The notes under the pieces are model-generated. The model ran no database searches and was not told the origin of the DNA. It saw only the letters and a list, made by a program, of their open reading frames with translations. Both the position numbers and the translations under genes were made by a program. 64,000 bases of DNA from Marinibium conchae. GTDB lineage: Bacteria; Pseudomonadota; Gammaproteobacteria; Enterobacterales; Alteromonadaceae. The DNA lies in the NCBI RefSeq assembly GCF_015595035.1, contig NZ_JADNRN010000001.1, positions 434,001 to 498,000 on the forward strand. Direction: 5' to 3'. Shown here piece after piece: positions 29,268 through 38,822 of this stretch (position 1 is the first letter of the stretch; each line of letters opens with the position of its first letter).

Positions 29268-29268
29268 T

Positions 29269-30396
29269 ATGATAAAAACAAAAGTACTTCATGTAACCTA
29301 CGACATGCGCATAGGCGGCACCGAAATGGTGATTAAGAACATTATTGAAGGTTCGGACACTACCAAACTCGACATGCAAATATTTTGCATTGAAGAGCCG
29401 CTGGGGCCTTGGGGGGAAGAATTACAACAAAACGGTATTCCCATTCACTCACAAAATAGAAAAGATGGATTTGATACATCGCTTATCGGCGCTATTCGCA
29501 AAGTAGTTAAAGAGCAAAATATTGATGTATTGCATTGCCATCAATACACGCCTTGGGTTTACGGTGTGCTTGCTGCTATTGGTTTGAAAGCTAAAGTGAT
29601 TTTTACAGAGCATGGGCGTTTTTACCCTGATTCAAGTTCTTGGAAACGACGCTTTATAAATCCCGTCTTGGCTTTCTTTACTGCCCATATCACCGCAATA
29701 TCCAAAGCCACAAAACAAGCTCTGGTTGATTTTGAGTTTTTGAAAGAAAAGAACATAGAAGTAATTTACAACGGTATTGAGCCCTTACCAAAAGCTTCGC
29801 CTGAAGCATTGAAAACGCTACGAAGCTCCTTAAAGATCCCTGATGAGGATATGATCCTTGGCACCGTTGCGCGTCTTGATCCCATTAAAAATCAAAAAAT
29901 GATGATTGATGCGTTTAGCGAGGTATTGAAAGAGCAGCCGAACACTAGCTTGATCATCGTTGGTGATGGTGAGCTAATGGACGCACTTCAGAGCCAAGTA
30001 AAAGAGCTAGGTATTACGGACAAAGTCATTTTTACAGGCTACATAACAAAGCCAGGCAAGCATATTCAGTTGTTTGATATATTTTTGTTGTCGTCTTTGA
30101 GTGAGGGGACATCAATGACCTTACTTGAGGCCATGTCGGTTGGTGTGCCTTGTGTCGTCACAGACGCTGGTGGGAATGGGGAGGTTGTTTGTGATTCAGT
30201 AAGTGGTGTTGTTGTAAGTAATGACTCAAAACTGGCGTTTTCTGACGCGGTCACTACGGTTCTGTCTAACGTTGAATTAAGAGAGAGTTTTTCAACTAAA
30301 TCAACGAGCAGATTTGAAGAGTTTTTCTTTGTTAGAGTTATGACAAAAACGTACGAAACTATTTTCCGACCACAAAATTCGACTTTGAATAGTTAA
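29269..30396 (+). CDS. GT4 family glycosyltransferase
   Basis: This 375-aa GT-B glycosyltransferase starts KVLHVTYDMRIGGTEMVIKNI. The C-terminal donor-binding domain has VARLDPIKNQKMMIDAF and the E-x7-E motif in SEGTSMTLLEAMSVGVPCV. It may correspond to the second PEP-CTERM-associated sugar transferase group (TIGR03088), but this is not certain. It is cotranscribed with the amidotransferase and the O-antigen ligase-like gene. Confidence 0.85.
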   Translation: MIKTKVLHVTYDMRIGGTEMVIKNIIEGSDTTKLDMQIFCIEEPLGPWGEELQQNGIPIHSQNRKDGFDTSLIGAIRKVVKEQNIDVLHCHQYTPWVYGVLAAIGLKAKVIFTEHGRFYPDSSSWKRRFINPVLAFFTAHITAISKATKQALVDFEFLKEKNIEVIYNGIEPLPKASPEALKTLRSSLKIPDEDMILGTVARLDPIKNQKMMIDAFSEVLKEQPNTSLIIVGDGELMDALQSQVKELGITDKVIFTGYITKPGKHIQLFDIFLLSSLSEGTSMTLLEAMSVGVPCVVTDAGGNGEVVCDSVSGVVVSNDSKLAFSDAVTTVLSNVELRESFSTKSTSRFEEFFFVRVMTKTYETIFRPQNSTLNS

Positions 30397-30410
30397 GGTA
30401 AAGTCTATCA

Positions 30411-31724
30411 ATGTTAAGTGCGCTAATTTTTGTATCGACTTTTCTCTACACAATATTTATGGCTTTTCGGCAAGGCTCAGTTTACATATTCGTGTTATAT
30501 CAGGCTTATTATTTTTTCAACCCTCCTACTAAATGGTGGTCGGCATACATTCCTGATTTGCGCTATTCATTTTATATTGTTTTGTCTTTATTGTTAATTA
30601 CGCTGCTGAAATGGTCGAGTTTGTCTGAAAATAAAATAAGTAAGATTCCACAGTTTAGATTTATGGTTTTCACTGCTTTTCTCTATTTTTGCGCACAGTT
30701 CTACGCAGTCTTTCCCGATACACATATGATTGCACTTGATGCTCTTATCACAGTGACAATACTCGTGTTGGTAGTGTTTAAACAGGTTAATACCACAAAG
30801 CATCTTGACATTATTATGAAAGGCTACGTAATTTTTTCGGGCTACATGGGCTACTACATTTCTCAGTTTGGAAGGGTTAAAAATGGTAGGTTTGAAGGGG
30901 CAGGTATGGTTGATGCCCCTGATGCAAATGGTATCGGAGCAGCCATAGCGCCGGCAATAATCATAGCTTTATATTATTTTTGGAGTCGACCAAATATACT
31001 GTCCCGCGCGTTATATGGAGTTGTGGGTATTTATCTTGGAAACGCGTTGGTGCAACTTGGTAGCAGAGGCGCTTTCTTAGGGCTCGTGATTGGGGGAGGA
31101 ATATTTTTAGTATTTTTATTCTTTACTAAAGCAAGAAAAAAACATCAACGCAAAGGTGTAATCGCGCTCGTTGTAGCCGCTATTTTGGGTTTAATTATTG
31201 TCACTGATTCAGCTTTTTGGAGCCGAATGTCAACTATAAAAACTCAAGACATAGAAAGTGCTCAGCAAAAAGAGTCAGGGTCCACGCGTGTTTATTTTTG
31301 GCTTGCTGCTATAGATATGGCAAAAGATCACCCCTTTGGTGGCGGCGCTTCAGCGTTTATATATTACGCAAATCAATATATTCCTAGTAATGTCGACACA
31401 GGGAAAAGTAGAAACCGTGCGGTACATTCAACTTGGTTTGAGGTATTAACCGAGATAGGATACCTGGGCTTAATGTCGTTTGTTGGTATGTTGTATTATA
31501 GTTTTATTACTTTGAAGCGAAGTGCTAGATGTTTATCGGCCTCTAATAGGCCTGACGAGTTAGCCCGCGTTATTGCAATTGGAGCTGGATTATTGTGCTT
31601 TATCGTGAGTATGACTTTTTTAAATCGATTTAGAGCCGAAATACTGTATTGGTTCGTTTTGTTCACTGCAGTTGTTTACAATCTTTACGTACTAAAAAAC
31701 TCAAATGAAGATTTATCAAAATGA
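30411..31724 (+). CDS. O-antigen ligase/polymerase-like protein of the XrtA locus (TIGR03097 type)
   Basis: This 437-aa polytopic membrane protein has about eleven hydrophobic segments and a large periplasmic loop near residues 270-340 that includes STRVYFWLAAIDMAKDHPFGGG. The N-terminal YYFFNPPTKWWSAYIPDLRYSF is characteristic of the exosortase A-associated O-ligase group. It either polymerises the EPS repeat (Wzy role) or transfers glycan to protein; sequence alone does not decide. AAGG lies upstream of the ATG. Confidence 0.85.
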   Translation: MLSALIFVSTFLYTIFMAFRQGSVYIFVLYQAYYFFNPPTKWWSAYIPDLRYSFYIVLSLLLITLLKWSSLSENKISKIPQFRFMVFTAFLYFCAQFYAVFPDTHMIALDALITVTILVLVVFKQVNTTKHLDIIMKGYVIFSGYMGYYISQFGRVKNGRFEGAGMVDAPDANGIGAAIAPAIIIALYYFWSRPNILSRALYGVVGIYLGNALVQLGSRGAFLGLVIGGGIFLVFLFFTKARKKHQRKGVIALVVAAILGLIIVTDSAFWSRMSTIKTQDIESAQQKESGSTRVYFWLAAIDMAKDHPFGGGASAFIYYANQYIPSNVDTGKSRNRAVHSTWFEVLTEIGYLGLMSFVGMLYYSFITLKRSARCLSASNRPDELARVIAIGAGLLCFIVSMTFLNRFRAEILYWFVLFTAVVYNLYVLKNSNEDLSK

Positions 31725-31775
31725 TGAATAGGGAAGTTTTCTAGTGTATTTGAGTTACTTTGAATTGAGATTATT

Positions 31776-33260
31776 ATGAGTGCGTTAAAAAAAGGCATCC
31801 TAAGCAGTGTTATTTTAGTTGGGGAGTCTCTTCTTAACAAACTGGTAGGTCTAGTTAGTACATTAATTTTAGCTAGAGTTCTGTTACCTGAGGACTTTGG
31901 TATTGTTGCTGTCGGGACGTTATTCATTGGCTTCTTCGAAGTGATCTCTAGTATAGGCGCTTCGCAGTATCTTCTCCGAGAAAAAAAGATAACAGATCAA
32001 GATGTAAATACCGCTTTTTCTATTAATTTTCTACTACGTACAATTCTGACGTTGATTGTTGTTGGATTATCTTTTGTTATCAATGGGGTTTTCGAAGACG
32101 ATAGGATTCAAGGCGTTGTTTTAGGTCTAGCAATAATTTTCTTGAGTGAGTCTTTTCAAAATCCTGGGATCATTTATCTGAAAAGAAATCAAGAGTATGC
32201 AAAGATAGTAAAAGTAACGCTTTCTGGGAAGGTTTTAGCTGTAATTAGTGCAGTGTCAATAGCTCTGTTGTACCAAAGTTATTGGGCACTCGTCATAGGT
32301 CATGCCATCAATAGACTGAGTATGCTGGTGGGATACTATTTGATTTACCCTTACCTACCAAAGTTTGAGTTGGTTAAAGCAAAAAAGCAGTGGATGTTTT
32401 CAATTTGGATGTTGCCTCAATCCATTTTGGGCTTTTTTAGAACTCAGCTTGATACATTTCTAACGGCCACATACTTTGGTCAAGCTCAGTTGGGTTCCTA
32501 TCACACAATGAAGTATATTGCGTTTATACCTACGTCACACCTTATGATTCCATTGACTCAACCACTTCTAGTCGAATTACGAAAAGCTTCATCAAATGTA
32601 AAAGAATTTTCAAAAATATTTAATGCTTCGTTCATTCTGGCACTTATTGTTGCTGCCCCATTATCATTTTTTGTCTTAGTTTTTCATGAATTAACAACTC
32701 AAGTGTTGCTTGGAGAAAATTGGTTGGAGTTTTCTGAGTTGATGGGGGTTTTCTGCGTTTTAGTTACAACTACCGTGTTAAGCCTTCAATGCTCGAAAAC
32801 GCTTATCGTCTTTGATAAACCCAATCATCTTTTGATTTATGAGGTCGTTTCGTTCGTTGTTATATATACCATTCTAATATTTTCGGGTTTCGATAACATA
32901 ATTGAATTTGCGAAAATTCGAATATGGCTTGAGGTTCTCACTATTTTCATGTTGCTCGTCTATGTATCTCTCCGTTATACAAGCATAATTCACTTTGGTA
33001 AGCTCATAAGTGCCATGTTCGCGATAGGTTTCTGTGCGTGGTGTTCTGTGGCAGTGGTCGACTTTTTTGGTGTAGCTAATTACACTAGTAATGCATTCAT
33101 AAATTTATGTCTAAGTTCTCTATCGGTATCTATATTATATGGCTTACAGTTAGTACTTGGATATTTGCTCGTATTCAAATCGTACGAGGAGTGTTTCTAC
33201 CTAAAATCACTTTTTAATAGGGCCATTCAACCTATTTCTAATAGATTGTTTAAAGCCTAG
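31776..33260 (+). CDS. Wzx-type oligosaccharide flippase
   Basis: This 494-aa membrane protein has about 12-14 hydrophobic segments and the MATE-like polysaccharide-synthesis fold (LLNKLVGLVSTLILARVLLPEDFGIVAVG at its start). It would flip undecaprenyl-linked repeat units across the inner membrane for assembly by the polymerase and the Wzz/Wza system. The gene is AT-rich compared with the conserved XrtA genes upstream. Confidence 0.85.
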   Translation: MSALKKGILSSVILVGESLLNKLVGLVSTLILARVLLPEDFGIVAVGTLFIGFFEVISSIGASQYLLREKKITDQDVNTAFSINFLLRTILTLIVVGLSFVINGVFEDDRIQGVVLGLAIIFLSESFQNPGIIYLKRNQEYAKIVKVTLSGKVLAVISAVSIALLYQSYWALVIGHAINRLSMLVGYYLIYPYLPKFELVKAKKQWMFSIWMLPQSILGFFRTQLDTFLTATYFGQAQLGSYHTMKYIAFIPTSHLMIPLTQPLLVELRKASSNVKEFSKIFNASFILALIVAAPLSFFVLVFHELTTQVLLGENWLEFSELMGVFCVLVTTTVLSLQCSKTLIVFDKPNHLLIYEVVSFVVIYTILIFSGFDNIIEFAKIRIWLEVLTIFMLLVYVSLRYTSIIHFGKLISAMFAIGFCAWCSVAVVDFFGVANYTSNAFINLCLSSLSVSILYGLQLVLGYLLVFKSYEECFYLKSLFNRAIQPISNRLFKA

Positions 33261-33281
33261 TAGGGCTATTGTCAGGTTCTA

Positions 33282-34349
33282 CTATAACTTTGATAAGGTT
33301 TTATCGAGGATTTCATTCGCGATATTCTTTTGTTGTTTCGATAATTCCAATAGTCCTTTTTTGCAATTATAGCTTGAAATCTCTATGTTGGCCTCATCAG
33401 TCACATCCTGCAGGACGAAGCCTGCACCAATAGTTTCATACAGAGATTTAATTTTTTTGTGCAATCGTATATCGGTAAGTGCAACGTGGGGAATACCAGA
33501 TATCAAGGCTGGTAGCAGCACATGTAATCTATTGGAGATGACTAATGAAGATTTAGAGATAATCTCATTTATTTCCTTCAAATCTAGCATGTCTTCAACG
33601 TTAACTACTTCGATACCTTGAAGGCCGGATAACGAGTTGAAGATCTCTAAAGAAGTTTCTTTATCTTCAACTACTTGATAACCTATTACGACCTTTCGAA
33701 AAGAAGAATTTTCTAAAAAACTAGTTATTTTACTCGTGATCTTTTGTAAATAATCTGAGCTTGTTTCTGCATCGGGAAACTTCGACCTAAATGATAAAAA
33801 ACAAATATCGTTGTCAGCAGGATTGAGATTTGTTTCCACTATGTCAGTCGACAAAAAAGCGAGGTCAGGGAAATACTTCATTGATGACGAGTTGCACATT
33901 TTGACTGATTCGTTGTCTCGCAAACCATAGAGTTCATACATTTTTGACTTAAATCTTTCAACACTTAGTTTAAATGAAGGTATTGGTCCAAAGGATGTAC
34001 CCACACGCAAGAATCTGACACGAAGCACGTAACGAAGAAAAGCTGTTTTGATGCATTGCAAAAAGCCTGAAATATATTCAGGTTGGCTCTCCAAACTATG
34101 TCCAGGAATACCTACCTTGAAAACTCTATTTTTAAATATATTGTCTAAAACGCACCCTAAAAAGCTATGGATTTGTTCTTCGTCATTTAAGTGTAGCTCC
34201 TTCAAAAATGAAGCCGGTAAATGAGATGAAACGACTTTTACTTTTCCATATTTTTTGAGTGTATTTATTAACGCTTTATTTATGAGAAGATCGCCGTTAT
34301 TACCAAAAGCAGTTACTATATCGAATATAAATATGTTTTCTTTGTTCAC
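33282..34349 (-). CDS. Polysaccharide pyruvyl transferase family protein
   Basis: This 355-aa protein has the PF04230 pattern. The N-terminus contains AFGNNGDLLINKALINTL, and a C-terminal SSLVISNRLHVLLPALISGIPHVAL is typical of ketal pyruvyltransferases such as CsaB and WcaK. It probably adds pyruvate to a sugar of the polymer. It starts with GTG and is the only minus-strand gene inside this plus-strand stretch, convergent with the flippase and separated from it by 21 bp. Confidence 0.75.
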   Translation of the reverse strand: MNKENIFIFDIVTAFGNNGDLLINKALINTLKKYGKVKVVSSHLPASFLKELHLNDEEQIHSFLGCVLDNIFKNRVFKVGIPGHSLESQPEYISGFLQCIKTAFLRYVLRVRFLRVGTSFGPIPSFKLSVERFKSKMYELYGLRDNESVKMCNSSSMKYFPDLAFLSTDIVETNLNPADNDICFLSFRSKFPDAETSSDYLQKITSKITSFLENSSFRKVVIGYQVVEDKETSLEIFNSLSGLQGIEVVNVEDMLDLKEINEIISKSSLVISNRLHVLLPALISGIPHVALTDIRLHKKIKSLYETIGAGFVLQDVTDEANIEISSYNCKKGLLELSKQQKNIANEILDKTLSKL

Positions 34350-34492
34350 TTTAAGTCTTGCTAATTAATATGTGCTTGAGTGTATGATAACATCAAAGGA
34401 GTCAAACAAAAGTTTTGTCGTGACTTTTATGCGTTGCTTATTTTGTAAATAGTAGGATCTCATCAATATATGAAAATAGGACAATAGTCTCA

Positions 34493-35599
34493 ATGAAGAA
34501 AGAGCTAAAAGTAGGGGTTACAGAGCTACATGGTATAGCACAAGAGTCTGTAAAATCTCCTCCGGAAGGAATTAGTTACCAGAAATTAGAGCCTAAGGAT
34601 GTTTGGAGTAATCATATATTCAGAAGCCCTGCTAAAGGTGTATTGAATCGTTATATTGACGACGACGTCGATTTTGTTGAGGCGCCATTGTTTCCTATTC
34701 TTACGTCGAAGCCATGGATATATACACCAGCAGATACCGCTAGTGCTATGGCATTTAATATTTTTGGAGTTCCAACCCCAAGGATATTTAGAGCCTTAAT
34801 ATTGCGTTATTTGTTTTCTCGCAAAAATTTTTTGGGCTTGTTCTTTAAAAGTGAGGCAGGGTTGAAGACATTGGATGAGTACCCATTATTAAAGTCAAAA
34901 AAAATAAGAGCCGATGTATTATATCCAGCAGTACAAGAATACTCTCGTTCAAATGGTTCACAGAGACGAGATGCTTCCACAATTAATTTAATATTCGTCG
35001 GAGAATTTTTCCGTAAAGGTGGGAAAGAAGTTATCGATGCGTTTGTTGAGCTTAAGCAAAAATATCCTAACATCTCTCTAAGTATATGTGCTGATCGTGA
35101 CAAACATTTTCAATCAGAGCTTTATAAAGAAAAATATTTGGAGATCATAGATAGCGACGAAAATATCAACCTCCAATTTGTTACCAGAGAAGAATTATTC
35201 GATGAGCATTTTGAAAATGCTGACATATTCTTATGTCCTACATTTCAAGAGAGTTTCGGTTATGCCATCTTAGAAGCCATGGCAAAAGGGTTGCCAATAA
35301 TCGCAAGCGACGTATTTGCCATTCCTGAAATGATTGAAAACAATGTGACAGGCCTTCTTTTACCGCTTAACGACCAAGCTTATATTAAAAGTTTAACGGG
35401 TTACTGTATTGATGAAATTCCAGCGGATTTTTCTGACTTTCTTAAGTCAAAGCTAATCGATTCTATTTCATTATTGGTAGATGATGAACAGTTAAGACAA
35501 AATCTGGGTAGCAATGCACGAAAAAAGGCGTCAGAGAAATTTTCGTTTAAGATTCGAAACGATTTCCTCAGTACAATTTATCGCAAGGATGAGACGTGA
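34493..35599 (+). CDS. GT4 family glycosyltransferase
   Basis: This 368-aa protein has a weakly conserved N-terminal half and a clear GT4 donor domain (INLIFVGEFFRKGGKEVIDAF; DIFLCPTFQESFGYAILEAMAKGLPIIASD). It would add one sugar of the repeat unit. Base composition is AT-rich like its neighbours, consistent with a strain-variable segment. Confidence 0.78.
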   Translation: MKKELKVGVTELHGIAQESVKSPPEGISYQKLEPKDVWSNHIFRSPAKGVLNRYIDDDVDFVEAPLFPILTSKPWIYTPADTASAMAFNIFGVPTPRIFRALILRYLFSRKNFLGLFFKSEAGLKTLDEYPLLKSKKIRADVLYPAVQEYSRSNGSQRRDASTINLIFVGEFFRKGGKEVIDAFVELKQKYPNISLSICADRDKHFQSELYKEKYLEIIDSDENINLQFVTREELFDEHFENADIFLCPTFQESFGYAILEAMAKGLPIIASDVFAIPEMIENNVTGLLLPLNDQAYIKSLTGYCIDEIPADFSDFLKSKLIDSISLLVDDEQLRQNLGSNARKKASEKFSFKIRNDFLSTIYRKDET

Positions 35600-35727
35600 G
35601 TTAGGGACATATTTCAGCTATAAAGATATGCAGAGAAACTGTTTGGGTAGTTCAATTAGATAAAGAGAAAGTCAACTCAAAGTAGTTGGCATGATTACGT
35701 CTGTACTTTTAATTCTTTGATAATCTT

Positions 35728-36459
35728 TTGATTGATCCTAATACATTGGATACCATATGGATCATAACTATACAATTTGACCAGCTTTTGAAAAAAATAT
35801 TATTACTCTTATTAATCCCACTTTTTTGTTTAACATCACTCTATCTATATTTTTACCAGTGTAATTGTGAACATCCTCAGTCGAGTTTCGAAAGGATTAC
35901 CAACGCCCATTACGCACGAAAGGTAAGAAATGCTGATGATGAGAGTGCTCTATTTTTAGGCAGTTCCTCGATTCAGGCATTAGACGTTAGTAGAGTGGTA
36001 AATAGAGCTTTAAACCTTGGCATTGGCGGAGAAACTCTGGCTGACTTAGAAGCTAGATTGGAGAGTTATGAGCTTGTAGACCAATATCAGTTGGTTGTCT
36101 TGGGTGCGGGATTCAATGACTTGTGCAACAGTGATTTTGAATATAAGGCAGAAAAGTTCAAAAACATTATGAGAGTTTTCGAAGCTAGCCCAATGGTTAT
36201 TTCTTCTCTACAGCCATCACCGACGACGCGATTATGCAAAGACTTAACTTCTCGAATATCTCAATATAACGACTTTTTACAAATGACCTGTAAATCTCGT
36301 GATAAGTGTAAATTTGTGGATTTGGAAGCTGCATTTTTACTCAATACTTCTCAATATTTTGAGAAAGACGGAATACATCTAAACCCTCTCGGATATAGAG
36401 TGTGGGAAGAAGAGTTACGCAATGCCATATCGAAATTAAGTGGTGATGTCAGTAGATGA
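35728..36459 (+). CDS. SGNH-type hydrolase/acyltransferase partner
   Basis: This 243-aa protein has a signal anchor (about residues 22-45) and an extracytoplasmic SGNH fold: block I FLGSSSIQ (Ser at about 80), block II NLGIGGET, block III LGAGFNDLC, and block V DGIHLN. It overlaps the MBOAT gene by 4 nt, which suggests a pair in which the MBOAT supplies the acyl group and this protein transfers it, as in the AlgI or DltB systems. The start is doubtful: TTG at 35728 has no visible ribosome-binding sequence, and later TTGs are possible. Confidence 0.7.
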   Translation: MIDPNTLDTIWIITIQFDQLLKKILLLLLIPLFCLTSLYLYFYQCNCEHPQSSFERITNAHYARKVRNADDESALFLGSSSIQALDVSRVVNRALNLGIGGETLADLEARLESYELVDQYQLVVLGAGFNDLCNSDFEYKAEKFKNIMRVFEASPMVISSLQPSPTTRLCKDLTSRISQYNDFLQMTCKSRDKCKFVDLEAAFLLNTSQYFEKDGIHLNPLGYRVWEEELRNAISKLSGDVSR

Positions 36460-37847
36460 TTTTTTCGACCTTTACTTTTATTCTATTATTTTTACCAATC
36501 GTTTTTTCGTTATATTCGGCATCGTTGTACTTTGGACGAATACAATTATCTAAGATAGTTTTAATTATTGCTTCATTAGTATTTTACGCTTACGGAAGTG
36601 GTGACTTTTTTATTGTTTTTGTTATTGCAGTTATTCTGAATTATTTCTTTGGTATAGGTCTATCAAAAGCTATTAATAAATCGAAGATGCAGAGATTGAT
36701 GCTACTTTGGATAGCAATCAGTCTTAACCTAGCGCTTCTTGGCTATTACAAATATACTGACTTTGTTCTTTTTAATATAAATATCTTTATAGAGCATCCT
36801 ATCGAATACCAAAATATTATTTTACCAATTGGTATTTCGTTTTTTACTTTTCAGTTAATCGCTTTTCTCGTTGACTCATACAAGGGGGAGACAAAAGGCT
36901 ACGCACCGACAGACTATTTGTTGTTCATTACTTTCTTTCCGCAGTTGATTGTTGGTCCCATAGTTCATCATAAAGACGTAGTGCCGCAATATCAGGGACT
37001 CAAAAAGTCGGCACCAGATCTGAGTCGAATCAGCCCTGGTATCTTTCTTTTTGCTATTGGTTGCGCTAAAAAGCTTTTGATAGCCGATCCACTCTCTGAA
37101 TGGGCGCAAAAAGCCTTTGATGTTGCAGGTGAGTTAAATAGCATCGAAAGTTGGGTTGCTTCATTAAGTTATACGCTGTCATATTATTTTGATTTATCAG
37201 GGTATGCTGATATGGCTATTGGGTTAGGCATGATTTTCGGAATAGCCCTACCTATAAACTTTAATTCTCCTTACAAAGCTAGAAATTTTGCTGACTACTG
37301 GAGGCGTTGGCACATGACTCTGTCCAAGTTCTTAGGCGACTATATATTTAGAAATGTATACGATAAGACTAAAGGTAGCCTTAATTTTTATTTTGCTCTG
37401 TTCGTGACCTTTTTCGTGTCAGGCTTTTGGCACGGGGCGGGATGGACGTTTGTTTTGTGGGGTATCATTAATGGTGCTTTTGTTATCATGTCACACATGA
37501 TGATCCGCGCAAATAGGAGCCTCGCGTTTCCAATCGCTTGGACGTTGACATTTATCGGAGTAATTAGTACCAGAGTTTTATTTGTGGCTAATGATTTCGA
37601 TGATGCCGCACACGTCCTTCTAAAAATGTTTTCCTTTTCTGATTTTGCGAACACGATCCAATTGGCAACATTGCAACCCCTATACCTTCTCGTGGGAATG
37701 GGGCTGGTACTTTTTTTCCCTAATAGCAATGCTATGGTCAAATCGTTTAAGCCAAGTTACATTTATGCGATATCTACTTCCTTGTTACTATTAGCGTCAT
37801 TTTTGAATATGAGCTATGTAAGAGGTTTTTTGTATTTTCAGTTCTAA
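36456..37847 (+). CDS. MBOAT O-acyltransferase (AlgI/DltB-like)
   Basis: This 463-aa polytopic membrane acyltransferase has the conserved catalytic region ADYWRRWHMTLSKFLGDYIF and the His-containing FFVSGFWHGAGWTFVLWG. MBOAT proteins pass acyl groups across the inner membrane for polymer acylation. It lies between two SGNH-type genes, overlapping the first by 4 nt, with a 12-bp gap to the second. Confidence 0.88.
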   Translation: MIFSTFTFILLFLPIVFSLYSASLYFGRIQLSKIVLIIASLVFYAYGSGDFFIVFVIAVILNYFFGIGLSKAINKSKMQRLMLLWIAISLNLALLGYYKYTDFVLFNINIFIEHPIEYQNIILPIGISFFTFQLIAFLVDSYKGETKGYAPTDYLLFITFFPQLIVGPIVHHKDVVPQYQGLKKSAPDLSRISPGIFLFAIGCAKKLLIADPLSEWAQKAFDVAGELNSIESWVASLSYTLSYYFDLSGYADMAIGLGMIFGIALPINFNSPYKARNFADYWRRWHMTLSKFLGDYIFRNVYDKTKGSLNFYFALFVTFFVSGFWHGAGWTFVLWGIINGAFVIMSHMMIRANRSLAFPIAWTLTFIGVISTRVLFVANDFDDAAHVLLKMFSFSDFANTIQLATLQPLYLLVGMGLVLFFPNSNAMVKSFKPSYIYAISTSLLLLASFLNMSYVRGFLYFQF

Positions 37848-37859
37848 TTTGGTAGTCAT

Positions 37860-38822
37860 ATGAAACATTATAAAAAATGGATATCGTTAACCGTAGTCTT
37901 ATTATTAACGTTCGCTTTGATTTCTAGCATAGTTAACTATTTTGTAGTGATAAAGCCGGTTTATAATACTGACAATTTTAAGTTGCCGGATGTATCGACT
38001 ATCGTCGTTGGAGCGTCCCATTCTGCTACAGCCATAGACACTGCGGCACTGAAGCAGATAACTAACCTAGCCAAATCTGGTGAGCCTCTTTTTTTTAGTT
38101 ACTACAAGAGCAAGATGTTGCTCACAAATAACGAAGATATTGATCATCTCGTGGTGGCTATCTCGCCAATTCATATTGGTAAGTATGCTGACGAACATAT
38201 CTTTAGTAATAGTTCAGGTTCTAGGAAGTTCGTGATGGATTATTTTTTCCTAATCGACGAAACAAACGACCCATTTATCAACAAGTATAGCCTTGACTAC
38301 GTTATAGGAATTTCTAAATTCAAACTAGGCGTCCCGTTCAGTTACATGTCAGACTTAAAAGTGACACTTAATTATTATACAAGTCAATTTACGCATAGCG
38401 ACTATGCGTTTTGGGGTGGTGTTGAGTCTCTTGATGGGAATCATATTGAAGAGAGTAGACAGCTGGAAAAGTCTAACTTCTACTATGTTGGCGAGAATAG
38501 CTCGATTAGAAGTTCGAAGATTGGCGTTGAATCAATCAGGCGGTTATTTAGCTTATCGGAAGAGTACGATGTAAAGGTAACTGTTATTACAACACCCATG
38601 CACCCCTATTTTAGAAGTTTAACTCCTCCGAACATTAAAAAAGAATTTGTAGGGCTTATAGATAACTTAGTATTACAGTACCCTAATTCAAGCTACTATG
38701 ATTTTTCTTCTTTTGAATTAGACAATGATGATTATCTAGATGGCGATCATTTAAATAAACAAGGGGCAGCCAAGTTTACGGGGTATCTGCGAACACTTGG
38801 TTTGCTGGATAGTGATGGTTAG
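37860..38822 (+). CDS. Membrane-anchored SGNH-like protein
   Basis: This 320-aa protein has an N-terminal signal anchor (about residues 9-30) and an extracytoplasmic domain. STIVVGASHSATAID resembles the SGNH block I, and DDYLDGDHLNKQGAAKF resembles the Asp-x-x-His block, arranged as in AlgJ/AlgX and DltD-type partners of MBOAT proteins. Its location directly after the MBOAT gene supports a role in polymer O-acylation. Its end overlaps the convergent acyltransferase gene. Confidence 0.65.
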   Translation: MKHYKKWISLTVVLLLTFALISSIVNYFVVIKPVYNTDNFKLPDVSTIVVGASHSATAIDTAALKQITNLAKSGEPLFFSYYKSKMLLTNNEDIDHLVVAISPIHIGKYADEHIFSNSSGSRKFVMDYFFLIDETNDPFINKYSLDYVIGISKFKLGVPFSYMSDLKVTLNYYTSQFTHSDYAFWGGVESLDGNHIEESRQLEKSNFYYVGENSSIRSSKIGVESIRRLFSLSEEYDVKVTVITTPMHPYFRSLTPPNIKKEFVGLIDNLVLQYPNSSYYDFSSFELDNDDYLDGDHLNKQGAAKFTGYLRTLGLLDSDG